Of a stretch of DNA of 64,000 nt, positions 36,552 to 45,714 are shown one piece after another. Within the stretch, counting starts at the first letter, position 1. Every line of letters starts with the position of its first letter. A program made the translations under genes and the position numbers. This stretch comes from Andalucia godoyi (Eukaryota > Discoba > Jakobea > Jakobida > Andaluciidae). Location: contig VRVR01000013.1 of the NCBI GenBank assembly GCA_009859145.1, positions 62,001 to 126,000 on the forward strand, read 5' to 3'. The notes beneath the pieces were generated by a model, which saw only the letters and a program-made list of their open reading frames with translations, was not told the origin of the DNA and did not search any database.

Positions 36552-37340
36552 ATGACGTTTACGTTTTCGTATCTTTCGGACGTGTCGTTTCCCAGTCTGA
36601 AGACGCACCAAGCGCTTTTGAACAAATGGGATGTGCTGTCTCAATTGGAAATCGTGAAGTTTTCGTTTGACAGTGCATTTCGAAATGTCGATTCTTCCGA
36701 CTTCTTCTCCGACTTCTTTTCCTCGGATGTCGCTCGGTCGCATTTCCGGGTTCTTGCGCGTCGATCAGAATGGACCTCGCTTGCAGTCCCAGCCCAGGCC
36801 CCAGCTCCAGTCATACCTGTCCAAATTCCCGCCACACACACTTCCTTGGCATTTTTCGACCGGCTCACGGCAGACAACCTGGTTCGCGACACTGGCCATA
36901 TATGCAAGTGTGCGGATCGCTATCTTGAACACAATATTACTGTATCGGACCGTCTTCGGGAATATCTGTTGCTGGAAGCCGAGGGCGAGACGGAACATGC
37001 TGGCCTGTTTTCAGATGCCGAGAAGAAGGAGCCGCTGTTCCAGATCTTTAAGACTCTCGTTGTGGGAGGCGGTCTGTGTCAGTACGAAGATACTCTGCAG
37101 CCGTATCTCGACGTAACGCGAGACTTGTACAAGGATTTTGTGAGTGTCCACAAGAACCCGCATACAAACAAGCCGGAAATCCTTTCTATTTGCTTTGCAC
37201 CAGACTTGCAGAACGGAGACGCTGCTGCCGCATTGTTTCCGGTGCCAGATGTCCCTGGTGGAAATCTTTGCGTGTTCTCCGTGGATCCCCTTCGAAGAAC
37301 AGTCACTGCCATGTATTGTGCATATCTTGAGCCGTTTTAA
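36552..37340 (+). CDS. CFAP300: CFAP300 (C11orf70), axonemal dynein assembly factor
   Basis: A 262-residue protein matching CFAP300. SLAFFDRLTADNLVRDTGHI, CADRYLEHNITVSDRLREYL, EPLFQIFKTLVVGGGLCQYE, LQPYLDVTRDLYKDFVSV(H/R)KNP and VDPLRRTVTAMYCAYLEPF correspond block for block to the human protein (for example ALCQYEDxxxPYLExTxxxYKDLVSVRKNP). CFAP300 helps preassemble outer and inner dynein arms in the cytoplasm, and human loss causes ciliary dyskinesia. The length is close to the human 267. Its presence is strong evidence that the organism builds motile flagella with dynein arms. It is head-to-head with ISY1. Confidence 0.93.
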   Translation: MTFTFSYLSDVSFPSLKTHQALLNKWDVLSQLEIVKFSFDSAFRNVDSSDFFSDFFSSDVARSHFRVLARRSEWTSLAVPAQAPAPVIPVQIPATHTSLAFFDRLTADNLVRDTGHICKCADRYLEHNITVSDRLREYLLLEAEGETEHAGLFSDAEKKEPLFQIFKTLVVGGGLCQYEDTLQPYLDVTRDLYKDFVSVHKNPHTNKPEILSICFAPDLQNGDAAAALFPVPDVPGGNLCVFSVDPLRRTVTAMYCAYLEPF

Positions 37341-37683
37341 TTTTTTTTATTTAAAAAAAAGCTTGCAGAAAGAAAAATAGCAGACACATCACAGCCTCGT
37401 AGTATCCATAAATCAGTGTACTCTGCTGACGTCCAAGTGTCGCTGTCGCGAGGAACCGCACTCTCCATCGAACCAGCGTGAAACATCCTGTCGATGTGTC
37501 GATACTCGATGCATTCAACCTGCAGTACTCCCTTGCGATTTGCACGGACGCACGTACGAGCTGGCTAGCTGGTGCACCTGAGAAAAATGTTCATAGCTGC
37601 GTTATTTCATGTGAGTGCATCGTCTGAAAACCCTCCCAAGGTAGAAAAAAGCGTGGGAAGAAACGTGAAAGGCAAGGATCGTC
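37341..37683. other. Intergenic region, no gene seen
   Basis: The 343 bases between CFAP300 and the next gene begin with T/A-rich DNA after the CFAP300 stop (possible polyadenylation region near 37341-37375). Short frames on both strands lack any family resemblance. Confidence 0.35.
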
Positions 37684-38466
37684 ATGTCGGACAACGGAGA
37701 GTTTGCGACAGCAGCTGTTTTCACCTTGTACTCGATGCTTCCTCGTGCGCTTCAGCAGAACTTTGATTCTCTCGAGTTGTTTGAATCCAATTACCCGAGT
37801 GGTCTGCCTGACGACGACGATGGTGCAGGGCAAGAAGGGGAATCGCACACTGAGGAGACAACTTCGAACCCCGGTGCGCTGTTCAGGTGCGACGTTGCAG
37901 AAAACGTCCGCGAGGTTCGTCTTGTTCGTGAGAATCTAGCCTCGTGGGGGCTTACTTCGGCTCATTTTCGAGACTTTAAATTCGGCGACCTCTTCATTGT
38001 GGGTAACTATCGTGGCACTGGGATTTACTTCACGCTTCCGCGGCGCGGTGCAGGAGCAGGGGCAGGAAAAGACCCCGATGAAGATCTGCCTTCGTTTGTT
38101 CGTGCAGACATGGAAATGGGTTCTGTTGTTCCGTATGAGATGTTTCCTTTAGTAGAGGAGCACAGTGTTGCATATTGGCTTCCGTTCACAAACTCCGAGT
38201 TGAAATGCGCTGGAATTCCTCCAGAACATGTGGACGACTGTATACGTCGGTACGAAAAGGACGAGGATCAGTGGGAAGACGATGTCGAGGTCCGAATGGA
38301 GAATTTGCGCCAGCTGGCGGAGCTGCAAGGAGGGCGGACGGACATCCTCGGCGAACTGAACTATGCGCTGGACTTCAGCAGGGAAATTGTGGTTCCGGGC
38401 GTCGTTCCGCACTACAAGATTATTCGCGGATGGAACATGTGGCTCTCCGCGGACGGCATGTTTTGA
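37684..38466 (+). CDS. Conserved-looking protein of unknown function
   Basis: A 260-residue protein from the ATG at 37684 (MSDNGEFATAAVFTLYSMLP). It has ordinary globular composition, with an acidic insert (DDDDGAGQEGE) near residue 45. Blocks that look structured are NVREVRLVRENLASWGLTSA (about 74-93), FRDFKFGDLFIVGNYRGTGI (about 95-114), EEHSVAYWLPFTNSELKCAG and the C-terminal GVVPHYKIIRGWNMWLSADG. No signal peptide, membrane segment or catalytic motif was recognised. The FGDLFIVGN..GTGIYFTLP strand pair suggests a beta-rich domain. I cannot place the family. An AATTAAAAAAAC run lies about 90 bases after the stop. Confidence 0.7.
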   Translation: MSDNGEFATAAVFTLYSMLPRALQQNFDSLELFESNYPSGLPDDDDGAGQEGESHTEETTSNPGALFRCDVAENVREVRLVRENLASWGLTSAHFRDFKFGDLFIVGNYRGTGIYFTLPRRGAGAGAGKDPDEDLPSFVRADMEMGSVVPYEMFPLVEEHSVAYWLPFTNSELKCAGIPPEHVDDCIRRYEKDEDQWEDDVEVRMENLRQLAELQGGRTDILGELNYALDFSREIVVPGVVPHYKIIRGWNMWLSADGMF

Positions 38467-38644
38467 CTGGTTTTCTTTTTCTTCTTTCCCTTCGGTTTTT
38501 AGTGACCTTTCCCTGTTCCTGTCAATGGACGTGTAATTTCGCATGACAAAAATTAAAAAAACAAGGACATATATACACACATACATATGCACGTATGCAT
38601 CGTTTTAATTTAATAGAGATTCACAAACCCATGCAACGGTCCGT

Positions 38645-38854
38645 CTACTTTGCAGCTTCCGTGCTGATCTTCTTGCCTGAAGACCGCGTTCCTGGAACTT
38701 CTCCCAAATCATCTTGTTTGAGCGCAACAAATGACCATGCAAACGTCCCGAGAGCAACCAAAGCAGCGAGTCCTCCAATAAGAAAGTTTCCCTTGCGTCT
38801 TGTCTTCCAGATATTCGGATCAATTTTTGGAAATTGTTGCGGTGTTTGCTCCAT
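38645..38854 (-). CDS. COA3: COA3-like cytochrome c oxidase assembly factor
   Basis: A 69-residue single-pass protein (MEQTPQQFPKIDPNIWKTRR, then KGNFLIGGLAALVALGTFAW and SFVALKQDDLGEVPG). It matches the core of the Coa3/CCDC56 domain: a basic RRKxNFLxG lead-in, one transmembrane helix (about 23-43) and the following xxxKQDDLxEV, which in animals and fungi reads SQ/KQD-x-F/L-x-D/E. Coa3 sits in the mitochondrial inner membrane and controls Cox1 translation and early complex IV assembly. At 69 residues this is shorter than the human (106) and yeast (85) forms and lacks the long N-terminal tail. The family is small and divergent, so the call is good but not certain. Confidence 0.75.
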   Translation of the reverse strand: MEQTPQQFPKIDPNIWKTRRKGNFLIGGLAALVALGTFAWSFVALKQDDLGEVPGTRSSGKKISTEAAK

Positions 38855-39268
38855 GGTTGGTATTATAAAGGGCGATCGAGTCCGCTATGACTTGTGTGGC
38901 AGGAGTAATGCATACATTAATCTCAAAACAAAAACAAAAAAGAAGAAGAAGAAGAAGAAGAAGAAAAGAAGAGAGAGAAAGGAAGAGAAGGAGAGTGACA
39001 GAGAACTTCATTGCTCAAAACTCATGTTCGGCTGATCCAGGAAAAAGAACGAGCTCTTCGCAAGCTTTTCTACACACGTTTTTTGAAAAAAGCTGCACAC
39101 GAATGCTCGATGGTGCAAGGAACTGAGGGGGATCACGAGGAGCGGGTATTGCGATGGGCACACTAGGTATGAAACAAAGGCGATTGGAAAACAAAATAAG
39201 TATTTACATTGAATGTGGGAGGAGGAGAAAAAAAAAAAGAAACAGAGAAATACTACTTGTGCAAGTAT
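38855..39268. other. Intergenic region with AAG repeat
   Basis: The 414 bases upstream of COA3 contain (AAG)n at about 38938-38962, flanked by purine-rich DNA, and an A12 run at about 39229-39239. It holds the COA3 promoter and the 3' end region of the nuclease gene. No gene seen. Confidence 0.35.
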
Positions 39269-40939
39269 TCAAAAATCAATTGCTCTGGTCATATCTCTGG
39301 CAAGGGCGTGAAACTGGGCTTCTGGAACTGAAGTCAAGAACCTCCCTGTTTCCGCGTACATTGCAGAAGCACATCGGACTCTTTCCAGCCAGCCATCCGC
39401 TTGCGAAGCATCGAAAGCGGCCTCGAGATGGTCCTTCAGCAAGCTCAGTCGCTTTACGTCGCGCACCGCATACTCGAGCCAGTCCTCTGGAATAGGGCGG
39501 ATGCACCAACCAGTTGGAATGCTGCGAAACGCTTCGTGCATGCGATGCTTTTCTGCAACTTCGGCAGGAGTCCACAGTCGTGCGCTTTCCATGCATCTTG
39601 CCAGTCCGCTGACATAGCGCACTGAAAACCCACGCGCTCTCCGTGATGCAACTTCCAGCAACTGAAGATCCAAGACTCCACGAAGCACAACTTCAAACTC
39701 ATCAAACAGGACGTAGGAATCACCTCGGCAGTCAAACACAACCTTTGTGACATCTTCCGATTCCAGAATGTCCGCAAGTCCCATTTGAAAAACGGCACGG
39801 CCAAGCGCCAAAATGTCAAAAACATACACAGCTGGTGCGCTGGCTTCGTTCCGCATCGGATAGCCGCTGGGAGACTCGGGAAAAAATGCGGTGACGCCTT
39901 TGTGATCCGTGGAGACAGACGAAGGAGTTTCACTGGCAAACGCACAGTGCTCAGACTTAACAGGAGTCAAAAACGCGGAGTTATCGCAAGAGAGATATGC
40001 GTCTTCGGAACTTGCAGTGCGGCTCGAGTTCAGAGTGGGTTCCATATCGTGGGTACTAGGAGGCACCGACATTGCAGGGCTGGCTCCATCCGACGAGCAG
40101 GAATCCATGTCCGTCTCGTCTGTATACTCATCGGTCTCGGTCGCTCGATCAAATGTGAACGAATCCGCACGCTGCTCCATGGAGAGCAAGTGTTGCATCT
40201 CGAAGACGCTGTGGATCGGCGTAATCTGAATTGTGCACAGTGATCCATTTGGTTTTCCCAAAGTCACTCCCTCACAGTCCACAGCAAGCATCGAGCAGTG
40301 CCACAGTGCCCCAATAGCGTCTCGAGCAGCTTCCAACGTATCCACAACCAGCACGCGCGAATGTCCCGCAGAATGACGAGATGCTGCGTAAGTCCCACCA
40401 ACATCCATGTTGATCGGCGCGTACGGCGTGAACGGCGCTTGGGCAGAAACGGACACGACGCCGCCGTATGCATTGGAGGAATTGGAAAATACGCCCATCT
40501 GAGGATGATAGTGAACAAACGACACTGCATTCAGCGACATGCCATACGACGTCTGCATGGTCGATGTCGAGATGGAGGCGGTCCTGGGTCGATTGAAATG
40601 GTCGTGTGAATTGCAAGAGCAGGCTGGAGACCTCGCAGACTGCGCTAGCGATAACGACGGTGGCAGTGAAGGCGACTGGAATTCGCGGTCTGGAACAAAC
40701 TCGGATGCTACAGTGTTGATACGGAACCTCGACGACGTCGCCCTAAACGCGGAGCTTGTGGGTGTCGGTGAAGCCGTGCTAGCTGGGGGACGGGACAGCG
40801 GATAATTGGCAGAATCTCGGGTACTTGAATCCGAACTCTGGTGTGAATGGGGAAAACAGGTATTGGTGGAAGAACAGGCCGACTGAAGTGTTTGAACGGA
40901 AGAAAACCGATTAGGATACGGATTATGGAACGCCGCCAT
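39269..40939 (-). CDS. EXD-like DEDDy 3'-5' exonuclease-domain protein
   Basis: A 556-residue protein from the ATG at 40939 (MAAFHNPYPNRF). The first 180 residues are Ser/Pro/Thr-rich. The nuclease fold then appears: RVLVVDTLEAARDAIG, LAVDCEGVTLG (DxE motif, about 217), VYVFDILALGRAVFQMGLAD, KVVFDCRGDSYVLFDEF (second Asp, about 400), GVLDLQLLEVASRR, and LEYAVRDVKRLSLL with the Tyr-x3-Asp of the DEDDy class (about 490). This arrangement resembles EXD1/Egalitarian-type exonuclease domains. An acidic, Ser-rich insert of roughly 100 residues (about 245-355) splits the first from the later motifs. The key acidic residues seem present, so activity is possible; the substrate is unknown. Confidence 0.8.
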   Translation of the reverse strand: MAAFHNPYPNRFSSVQTLQSACSSTNTCFPHSHQSSDSSTRDSANYPLSRPPASTASPTPTSSAFRATSSRFRINTVASEFVPDREFQSPSLPPSLSLAQSARSPACSCNSHDHFNRPRTASISTSTMQTSYGMSLNAVSFVHYHPQMGVFSNSSNAYGGVVSVSAQAPFTPYAPINMDVGGTYAASRHSAGHSRVLVVDTLEAARDAIGALWHCSMLAVDCEGVTLGKPNGSLCTIQITPIHSVFEMQHLLSMEQRADSFTFDRATETDEYTDETDMDSCSSDGASPAMSVPPSTHDMEPTLNSSRTASSEDAYLSCDNSAFLTPVKSEHCAFASETPSSVSTDHKGVTAFFPESPSGYPMRNEASAPAVYVFDILALGRAVFQMGLADILESEDVTKVVFDCRGDSYVLFDEFEVVLRGVLDLQLLEVASRRARGFSVRYVSGLARCMESARLWTPAEVAEKHRMHEAFRSIPTGWCIRPIPEDWLEYAVRDVKRLSLLKDHLEAAFDASQADGWLERVRCASAMYAETGRFLTSVPEAQFHALARDMTRAIDF

Positions 40940-41629
40940 CGAGGTTTGGAAAACTTGTTGTGTCAAATCACCACCGTGGCAGCCACGATTTGATCAGCTG
41001 TCTGTCTCTATGTGTATGTGTGTGTATGTGTATGTGTGTGTGTGTGTAGGGGGAGGCACTTAATCTGGACAAAATAGAAGTTACCGAAGAAGGAAATGGA
41101 AGTGCGTTGCTCGGGGGGCAGACGGAGACGAAATTCTCAGACGGGCGACGTAAAAAAGGGGGAGATTTCGGTATCGATAAGCAGTGGCGAAGTTGGATGA
41201 TGTCGACGATTCTCACACTCATCATCGATGAAGAGGAAAAGCAGACGCACCTCCAGTAGGGCGTTGGTGACTTTACCTGGCTCTCCTTTTTGTCACGACG
41301 TCAGCCTCCCCTTTCCAAAAGCAAAAACAAAACAAACGATCGAAACGAACCTGTCATGCCTGCTCACATCCGCTGTCATTCAACATTCCAACTGCTCCGA
41401 TGCCTCGCCCATCATCATCCTTCCGTCGTGCTTCGTTTTGCTTTCCTCCTCTCCCCAGCCGTAGTCACGACAGCTTTTTTTTTGTGGGTCCAATTTGTTC
41501 CGACGCTTTGAGGGATCAACACTTCGTGGCGTTGGATGCACCCATCGGAGACAGCTCGTGAGTTACGCAGGAGTCAGCACTCACCAGCGTCGCATACTGC
41601 ATACTGCATACACACATTACGGGCTCGAT
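40940..41629. promoter_or_regulatory. Divergent region with GT tract; may contain ABCG 5' exon
   Basis: The 690 bases hold a GTAT/GT tract at about 41008-41047. The frame of the ABCG gene stays open back to 41465 without an ATG. A separate plus-strand frame at about 41356-41511 starts MPAHIRCHSTFQLLRCLAHH and includes the hydrophobic VVLRFAFLLSPAVVTTAFF, which could be the missing signal peptide. Splicing from GTGGGT at 41484 to GTCAG at 41577 would join it in frame to the ABCG ectodomain. A GTGAGT at 41557 is another donor-like site. None of this is proven. Confidence 0.3.
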
Positions 41630-43840
41630 ATGCAGAATTTTACCTGCGCACCAGGTATGGACTGCGGAGGAGTGGATTGTGCTTCCCCCAATGTGTTCGC
41701 TCTTTTGCAGGTTCCGTGTCCGCAAGGGTTCTTTTGTCCCCCTAATGCATCTATTTCGACGTGCTCGCGGGGCCATTACTGCCCTTCCGAGGGTCTTTCA
41801 TCACCAGTCGCGTGCTCGGCAGGGACGTTTTGCCCGGATGCCTCGTACAAGCCGTACGATTGTGACGCGTTTGGAATCTGCATGGCGGAATCCGCGAAAC
41901 AATTCACGTTTCAGGGAATCTTTGTCTCGCTTCTGCTTGCAATTCTCATGGGGTCTCTGATTCAGTATTATTCGAAGCCAAGAAGGCGAAAACACGATCG
42001 CACAGATCGAGAAGACCTTGGGGAGAAAAAGAGCTTGCTGGGATCGAAGCAACAAATTAGCGCGCAGCGTCATTCGAACGCACCGGGAATTACTTTTTCG
42101 CAGGTTTCGTTTTCCGTCAACAAGAAGAAAAAGAGGATTTTGGATTCTGTTTCTGGATTCATTGCTCCGGGGAAGCTGACTGGCATTTTGGGGCCGTCTG
42201 GTGCTGGGAAGACGACGTTGCTGCATATTTTGACGGGGAAATTGAAGCCGACGGAAGGCCTGGTGAAGAAGGCGGATGTGTTGGTTGGATACGTCCCTCA
42301 GGATGACATCATGCTCAACTGCCTGACGGTTCGTGAGGTCTTGGTGCATGCGACGCGGACACGGTCGCTGGTCAGAGACGTAGATGCGCATGTGGACAAT
42401 GTGCTTGCCCTCCTGGGACTTACCGACGTTCAGGACACTGTAATCGGCGACGAGTATGTACGAGGGGTTTCCGGCGGTCAGAAGAAGCGAGTATCGATCG
42501 GGCTGGAATTGGTTGCCGATACCCCGGTGCTCGCGTTGGACGAGCCGACGTCAGGACTGGACGCTGCGTCCGCGGTGCAGGTCGTGGCGTGCTTAAAGGA
42601 CATTGTCGCGCAGCAAGGCACAACAGTGTTTGCCGTGGTCCATCAGCCGCGATATGAAGTGTTTCAGATGTTTGACCAAGTCATCTTGCTCGGAAAAGGC
42701 GGACATGTCGTATATTGTGGTTCGCGGGAGTACGTTCTGGAGGCTTTTGAAAAGGCCGGGTATCGGTGCCCGGATCGTGTGAATCCCCCAGACTTCCTGC
42801 TGGATACCCTATCAACAGGGAGCGTGGGAACGATTGTGAGCGATGCTGTTACGACCCACGGCGGTTTTTCTCACGATTCATACCAGGCAGCGCCGCTGCA
42901 CCCTGTGGCACAACAGAAGCGGGAATCCCATCACGACGGACAAAAGAAGATGTCTTCGAATCCGGTGCCGGTTTACGCACAGATTTGGCCATATATTCAA
43001 CGAGCCTTCTTGACGTTAGCACGAAACAAGCGGGCGGTAGCGGTAGCGTTTCTAATGCATCTGACGGCTGGTGCTGTTCTGGGAATCACCTATGTGGATG
43101 GAAACCTCTTTGAACCGCCCATTCCTGCCGAGTATTATCTGTACAATGTCTGCCCGGAGCCAGTCCGTGACTATTTCTGTGGGATGCCAGTCAAGGATGA
43201 AGTCGCCGTGCTTGCGGGATTCATCTTGCTCGGTGTGTCGCTAATAGCATTGGCAGTGGGGGTCAACACGTTGGGAGAGGAGCGTCTGATTTTCTTCCGT
43301 GAAGTTTCTTCCGGCCAGTCTGCACTAGCATACTATGTTGGGAAACTGCTGGCGGATCTCCCGCTGCTTGCAGTCTGCTGTCTCGTCTATGTCTCCGCCT
43401 TCTACACGATCATGTCGCCGCGAGGTCACTTTTGGAACCACTATGCCTGCGCAGTGTGCATCGAGTACACAGTCTTCGGGCTTTCGTACTTGATCTCGCT
43501 TGTTGTGAAACGAGATAATGCGGCACTCGTTGCCTTGGTTGTCACTTCAACATGGGGAACCACATCTGGCATCGCCGTCTCCGTCAAGGATCTCGGAATT
43601 TTTGGGACGCTGAGCTATCCGCGCTGGGCGGGGGAAGCCGTCTACGTCACCGAGCTTCGGCTCGACCAGATGAGCAGCCAGCAAGAACAGGCAGTGCGGT
43701 ACTACGTCGAGCATTTTGCCTACAATTATGACCTCGATGAGTTTCCAAAGGATCTGCTTATGCTGATTATGTTTGGTACTGTGTTTCGCTTCTTGACGTA
43801 CATCGTTCTCAAGCTGGCGGATCGTCACAAACAGCGGTAA
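41630..43840 (+). CDS. ABCG-family half-transporter with Cys-rich N-terminal region
   Basis: At least 736 residues from the first in-frame ATG (41630). A Cys-rich ectodomain (about 5-85, CPQGFFCPPNASISTC, RGHYCPSEG and GTFCPDA repeats) precedes a membrane helix (about 90-110). The ABC domain has Walker A GPSGAGKTTLL (about 187), a Q-loop (GYVPQDD), the signature VSGGQKKRVSIGLEL (about 280) and Walker B VLALDEPTSGLD (about 300), with the H-loop His in AVVHQPRYE. The C-terminal half has an ABC2-type membrane domain of five or six helices. The Cys-rich N-terminus and order match plant ABCG24/28-like (WBC) and similar protist transporters; dimerisation is expected, cargo unknown (lipids or sterols in the family). 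The true start is probably further upstream, because an ectodomain needs a signal sequence. Confidence 0.85.
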   Translation: MQNFTCAPGMDCGGVDCASPNVFALLQVPCPQGFFCPPNASISTCSRGHYCPSEGLSSPVACSAGTFCPDASYKPYDCDAFGICMAESAKQFTFQGIFVSLLLAILMGSLIQYYSKPRRRKHDRTDREDLGEKKSLLGSKQQISAQRHSNAPGITFSQVSFSVNKKKKRILDSVSGFIAPGKLTGILGPSGAGKTTLLHILTGKLKPTEGLVKKADVLVGYVPQDDIMLNCLTVREVLVHATRTRSLVRDVDAHVDNVLALLGLTDVQDTVIGDEYVRGVSGGQKKRVSIGLELVADTPVLALDEPTSGLDAASAVQVVACLKDIVAQQGTTVFAVVHQPRYEVFQMFDQVILLGKGGHVVYCGSREYVLEAFEKAGYRCPDRVNPPDFLLDTLSTGSVGTIVSDAVTTHGGFSHDSYQAAPLHPVAQQKRESHHDGQKKMSSNPVPVYAQIWPYIQRAFLTLARNKRAVAVAFLMHLTAGAVLGITYVDGNLFEPPIPAEYYLYNVCPEPVRDYFCGMPVKDEVAVLAGFILLGVSLIALAVGVNTLGEERLIFFREVSSGQSALAYYVGKLLADLPLLAVCCLVYVSAFYTIMSPRGHFWNHYACAVCIEYTVFGLSYLISLVVKRDNAALVALVVTSTWGTTSGIAVSVKDLGIFGTLSYPRWAGEAVYVTELRLDQMSSQQEQAVRYYVEHFAYNYDLDEFPKDLLMLIMFGTVFRFLTYIVLKLADRHKQR

Positions 43841-44137
43841 CAATCACGCTAATAGCGGCGGTCCTTCTTCTCCCACACTCTGCATAATGTATTAATCGCA
43901 CGATATATAAAAAGGAATGAGCCTCGAGCCACGAACTCCAGTACACCACCATCGCTCACCGCTCACCCCGGAACAGGAGCCCGAATCCCGATGTCCGCTC
44001 GCTGATTTTCAATTCCCGCTGCGATTTCTCCAAAGCTGACAATTTCCTGTCTTTTTGCCCCCTTTTTTTGCCTTTTCTTTCCTTTGTTTTGTTTTGCAAG
44101 CCAGACGAGCTCAGACTCACAGACAGACAGACAGACA

Positions 44138-44173
<36 letters not shown>

Positions 44174-44210
44174 CTCTCTCTCTCTCGCGTGCAAAAAAGA
44201 CATTCTCCCC
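43841..44210. repeat. Intergenic region with GACA, CA and CT tracts
   Basis: The 370 bases include (CAGA)n at about 44119-44140, (CA)n at about 44140-44169 and (TC)n at 44170-44186, ending 24 bases before the next ATG. The frames through this DNA are repeat translation. No other gene seen. Confidence 0.45.
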
Positions 44211-45077
44211 ATGTATTATCAGCAGGTGGCTGCGCATCCTGTGAGCTATGCAGCGTTGCCGCCTCCAGCACAAACTCGGCCAAAGTTCCGCGGCTGTGGA
44301 GTCTGTTGCACGGTTGCATCATCGATCATTCTTTCATTGTTGGCGATTGCTGCATTTGCGGCGATTGTTGTACTTCTAATCATTCGTCCCATGAAGGACT
44401 GTCTTATTTTCCGCCATGGATCCTGCGATTCATCAGTTCAAAAGTGTGTGACTGCAAAAGACGCGATTTTGCACGAAGGTGAAACCGTCTTGGAAATTGG
44501 AGAATCAGATCAATTTTCCGCAAGCTTGCTCTCATTTACTGCAGACAGCGGTTCGAAGCTCGCGGTGGCATGCGACGATCCGCAACGGTGCACGAAGTCG
44601 CTGACAGTCAATTTTGCCGACTCTGTGAAGGTTCCCTTCAACAGGACTGTCGTGTACCGATCATCTTCTACTCCTGGGCAATTGTATCTGGAAGTTGTGG
44701 ACAATGGATCCTATTACAACTTCACTCTCGCCATGGCTTTGTTGGCGACGGCGACGGTTGTGTGCATTGTTGCATCAGTCAGCTGTTGCTGCTGGTCAAA
44801 ACACCTGCGACAACGCAGAAATGCGAGAATGTGGGAGTATTCTCAATCTCAGACTACTCTTTTCCCTCAACAGCACCTGCAGGTGCAGCCGCCACCACCG
44901 CATTATCAGCACGCTCCCCATTCGTACGGCACGACGGGCTCTCCCTATCAACCAGCCTCGGCGCACGCTGCATATGTGCCCAGTCAGCGCACCGAACACA
45001 TGCCGTTCTACGAACAGCATTCCGTCTACGGGTCCGGCCATGCTACTCCGTACGCTCCATCCGCTCCTCCCATGTAG
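44211..45077 (+). CDS. Two-transmembrane protein with Pro/Tyr-rich tail, unknown
   Basis: A 288-residue protein from the ATG at 44211. A short cytosolic head (MYYQQVAAHPVSYAALPPPA) precedes a first membrane helix (about 34-60, SIILSLLAIAAFAAIVVLLI). An extramembrane domain of about 110 residues follows with several Cys (CLIFRHGSC, KCVTAKD, ACDDPQRC) and N-glycosylation-like sites (NRT, NGS, NFT near 145-170). A second helix (about 172-193, LLATATVVCIVASVSCCC) leads into a cytosolic tail rich in Pro, Tyr, His and Gln. The layout resembles small plasma-membrane or lysosomal two-pass proteins. No family was recognised. The Pro/Tyr tail could bind WW or SH3 domains (inference). Confidence 0.7.
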   Translation: MYYQQVAAHPVSYAALPPPAQTRPKFRGCGVCCTVASSIILSLLAIAAFAAIVVLLIIRPMKDCLIFRHGSCDSSVQKCVTAKDAILHEGETVLEIGESDQFSASLLSFTADSGSKLAVACDDPQRCTKSLTVNFADSVKVPFNRTVVYRSSSTPGQLYLEVVDNGSYYNFTLAMALLATATVVCIVASVSCCCWSKHLRQRRNARMWEYSQSQTTLFPQQHLQVQPPPPHYQHAPHSYGTTGSPYQPASAHAAYVPSQRTEHMPFYEQHSVYGSGHATPYAPSAPPM

Positions 45078-45714
45078 TTTTCCTCTACGTCGTTCGTTCC
45101 TGACCTTTTTGTATTTCTGCCCGCTATTCCCACACTTCCCGTATTTATGTTCCCGTTATTTATTTGCTGAAAAGTGTTGCTGCATTGGTAAAGACTCGAA
45201 TGACACACGAGCTGACATTGCACACTAGACATGGCGAGTCATTGCTAACTACCCATATTCCGTCTTGCCTCTGAACCGAACGGGAATTCAACGCAGAAGG
45301 CGGTCGGCCCCAATACGCCAAAGCGTCTTTCACCGCTCCAATCTCAATCCAGTCCTGCCGAAGGTTTCATGGGCCTCAGGATAGAGGTGGGGGGTCATTT
45401 TTGCGAGGCTGCAGGTAAACGACGAATGATGATGGACAGGCGTGAATGTAAAAAGGCGAGCGGAATTACATTGTCTGAAATGCTTGATAACTAGGGTAAT
45501 GTAGGGTAATGTAGGTGTTGAAGACTTTGAAAAAAAAAAGATGTAGTTTTGCTTATGCGTGCAACACGATGGACGCCAGGGCTCAGTTGCTTGTCTGAGG
45601 TTCGACTTGCTTTTTTCTTCTTTTCTTTCTTTGGTACTTGAATAAAAATCCAAAGAAAATGTCTTTCGCTGCAATCTCGAGTCTAAACCGATCCATCCCG
45701 ACACGTACTCCTGT
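45078..45714. other. Intergenic region, no convincing gene
   Basis: The 637 bases carry short direct repeats TAGGGTAATGTAGGGTAATGTAGG (about 45494-45515), an A9 run and pyrimidine-rich DNA. A minus-strand frame (45330-45830) extends antisense into SARAF and has no family look, so it is treated as a shadow. No tRNA- or snRNA-like element was recognised. Confidence 0.35.

Noticed and set aside
36192-36743. 184-residue extension of the ISY1 frame
   Set aside because: ISY1 orthologues begin at the MSRNQEKA segment and the extension has no resemblance to any family.
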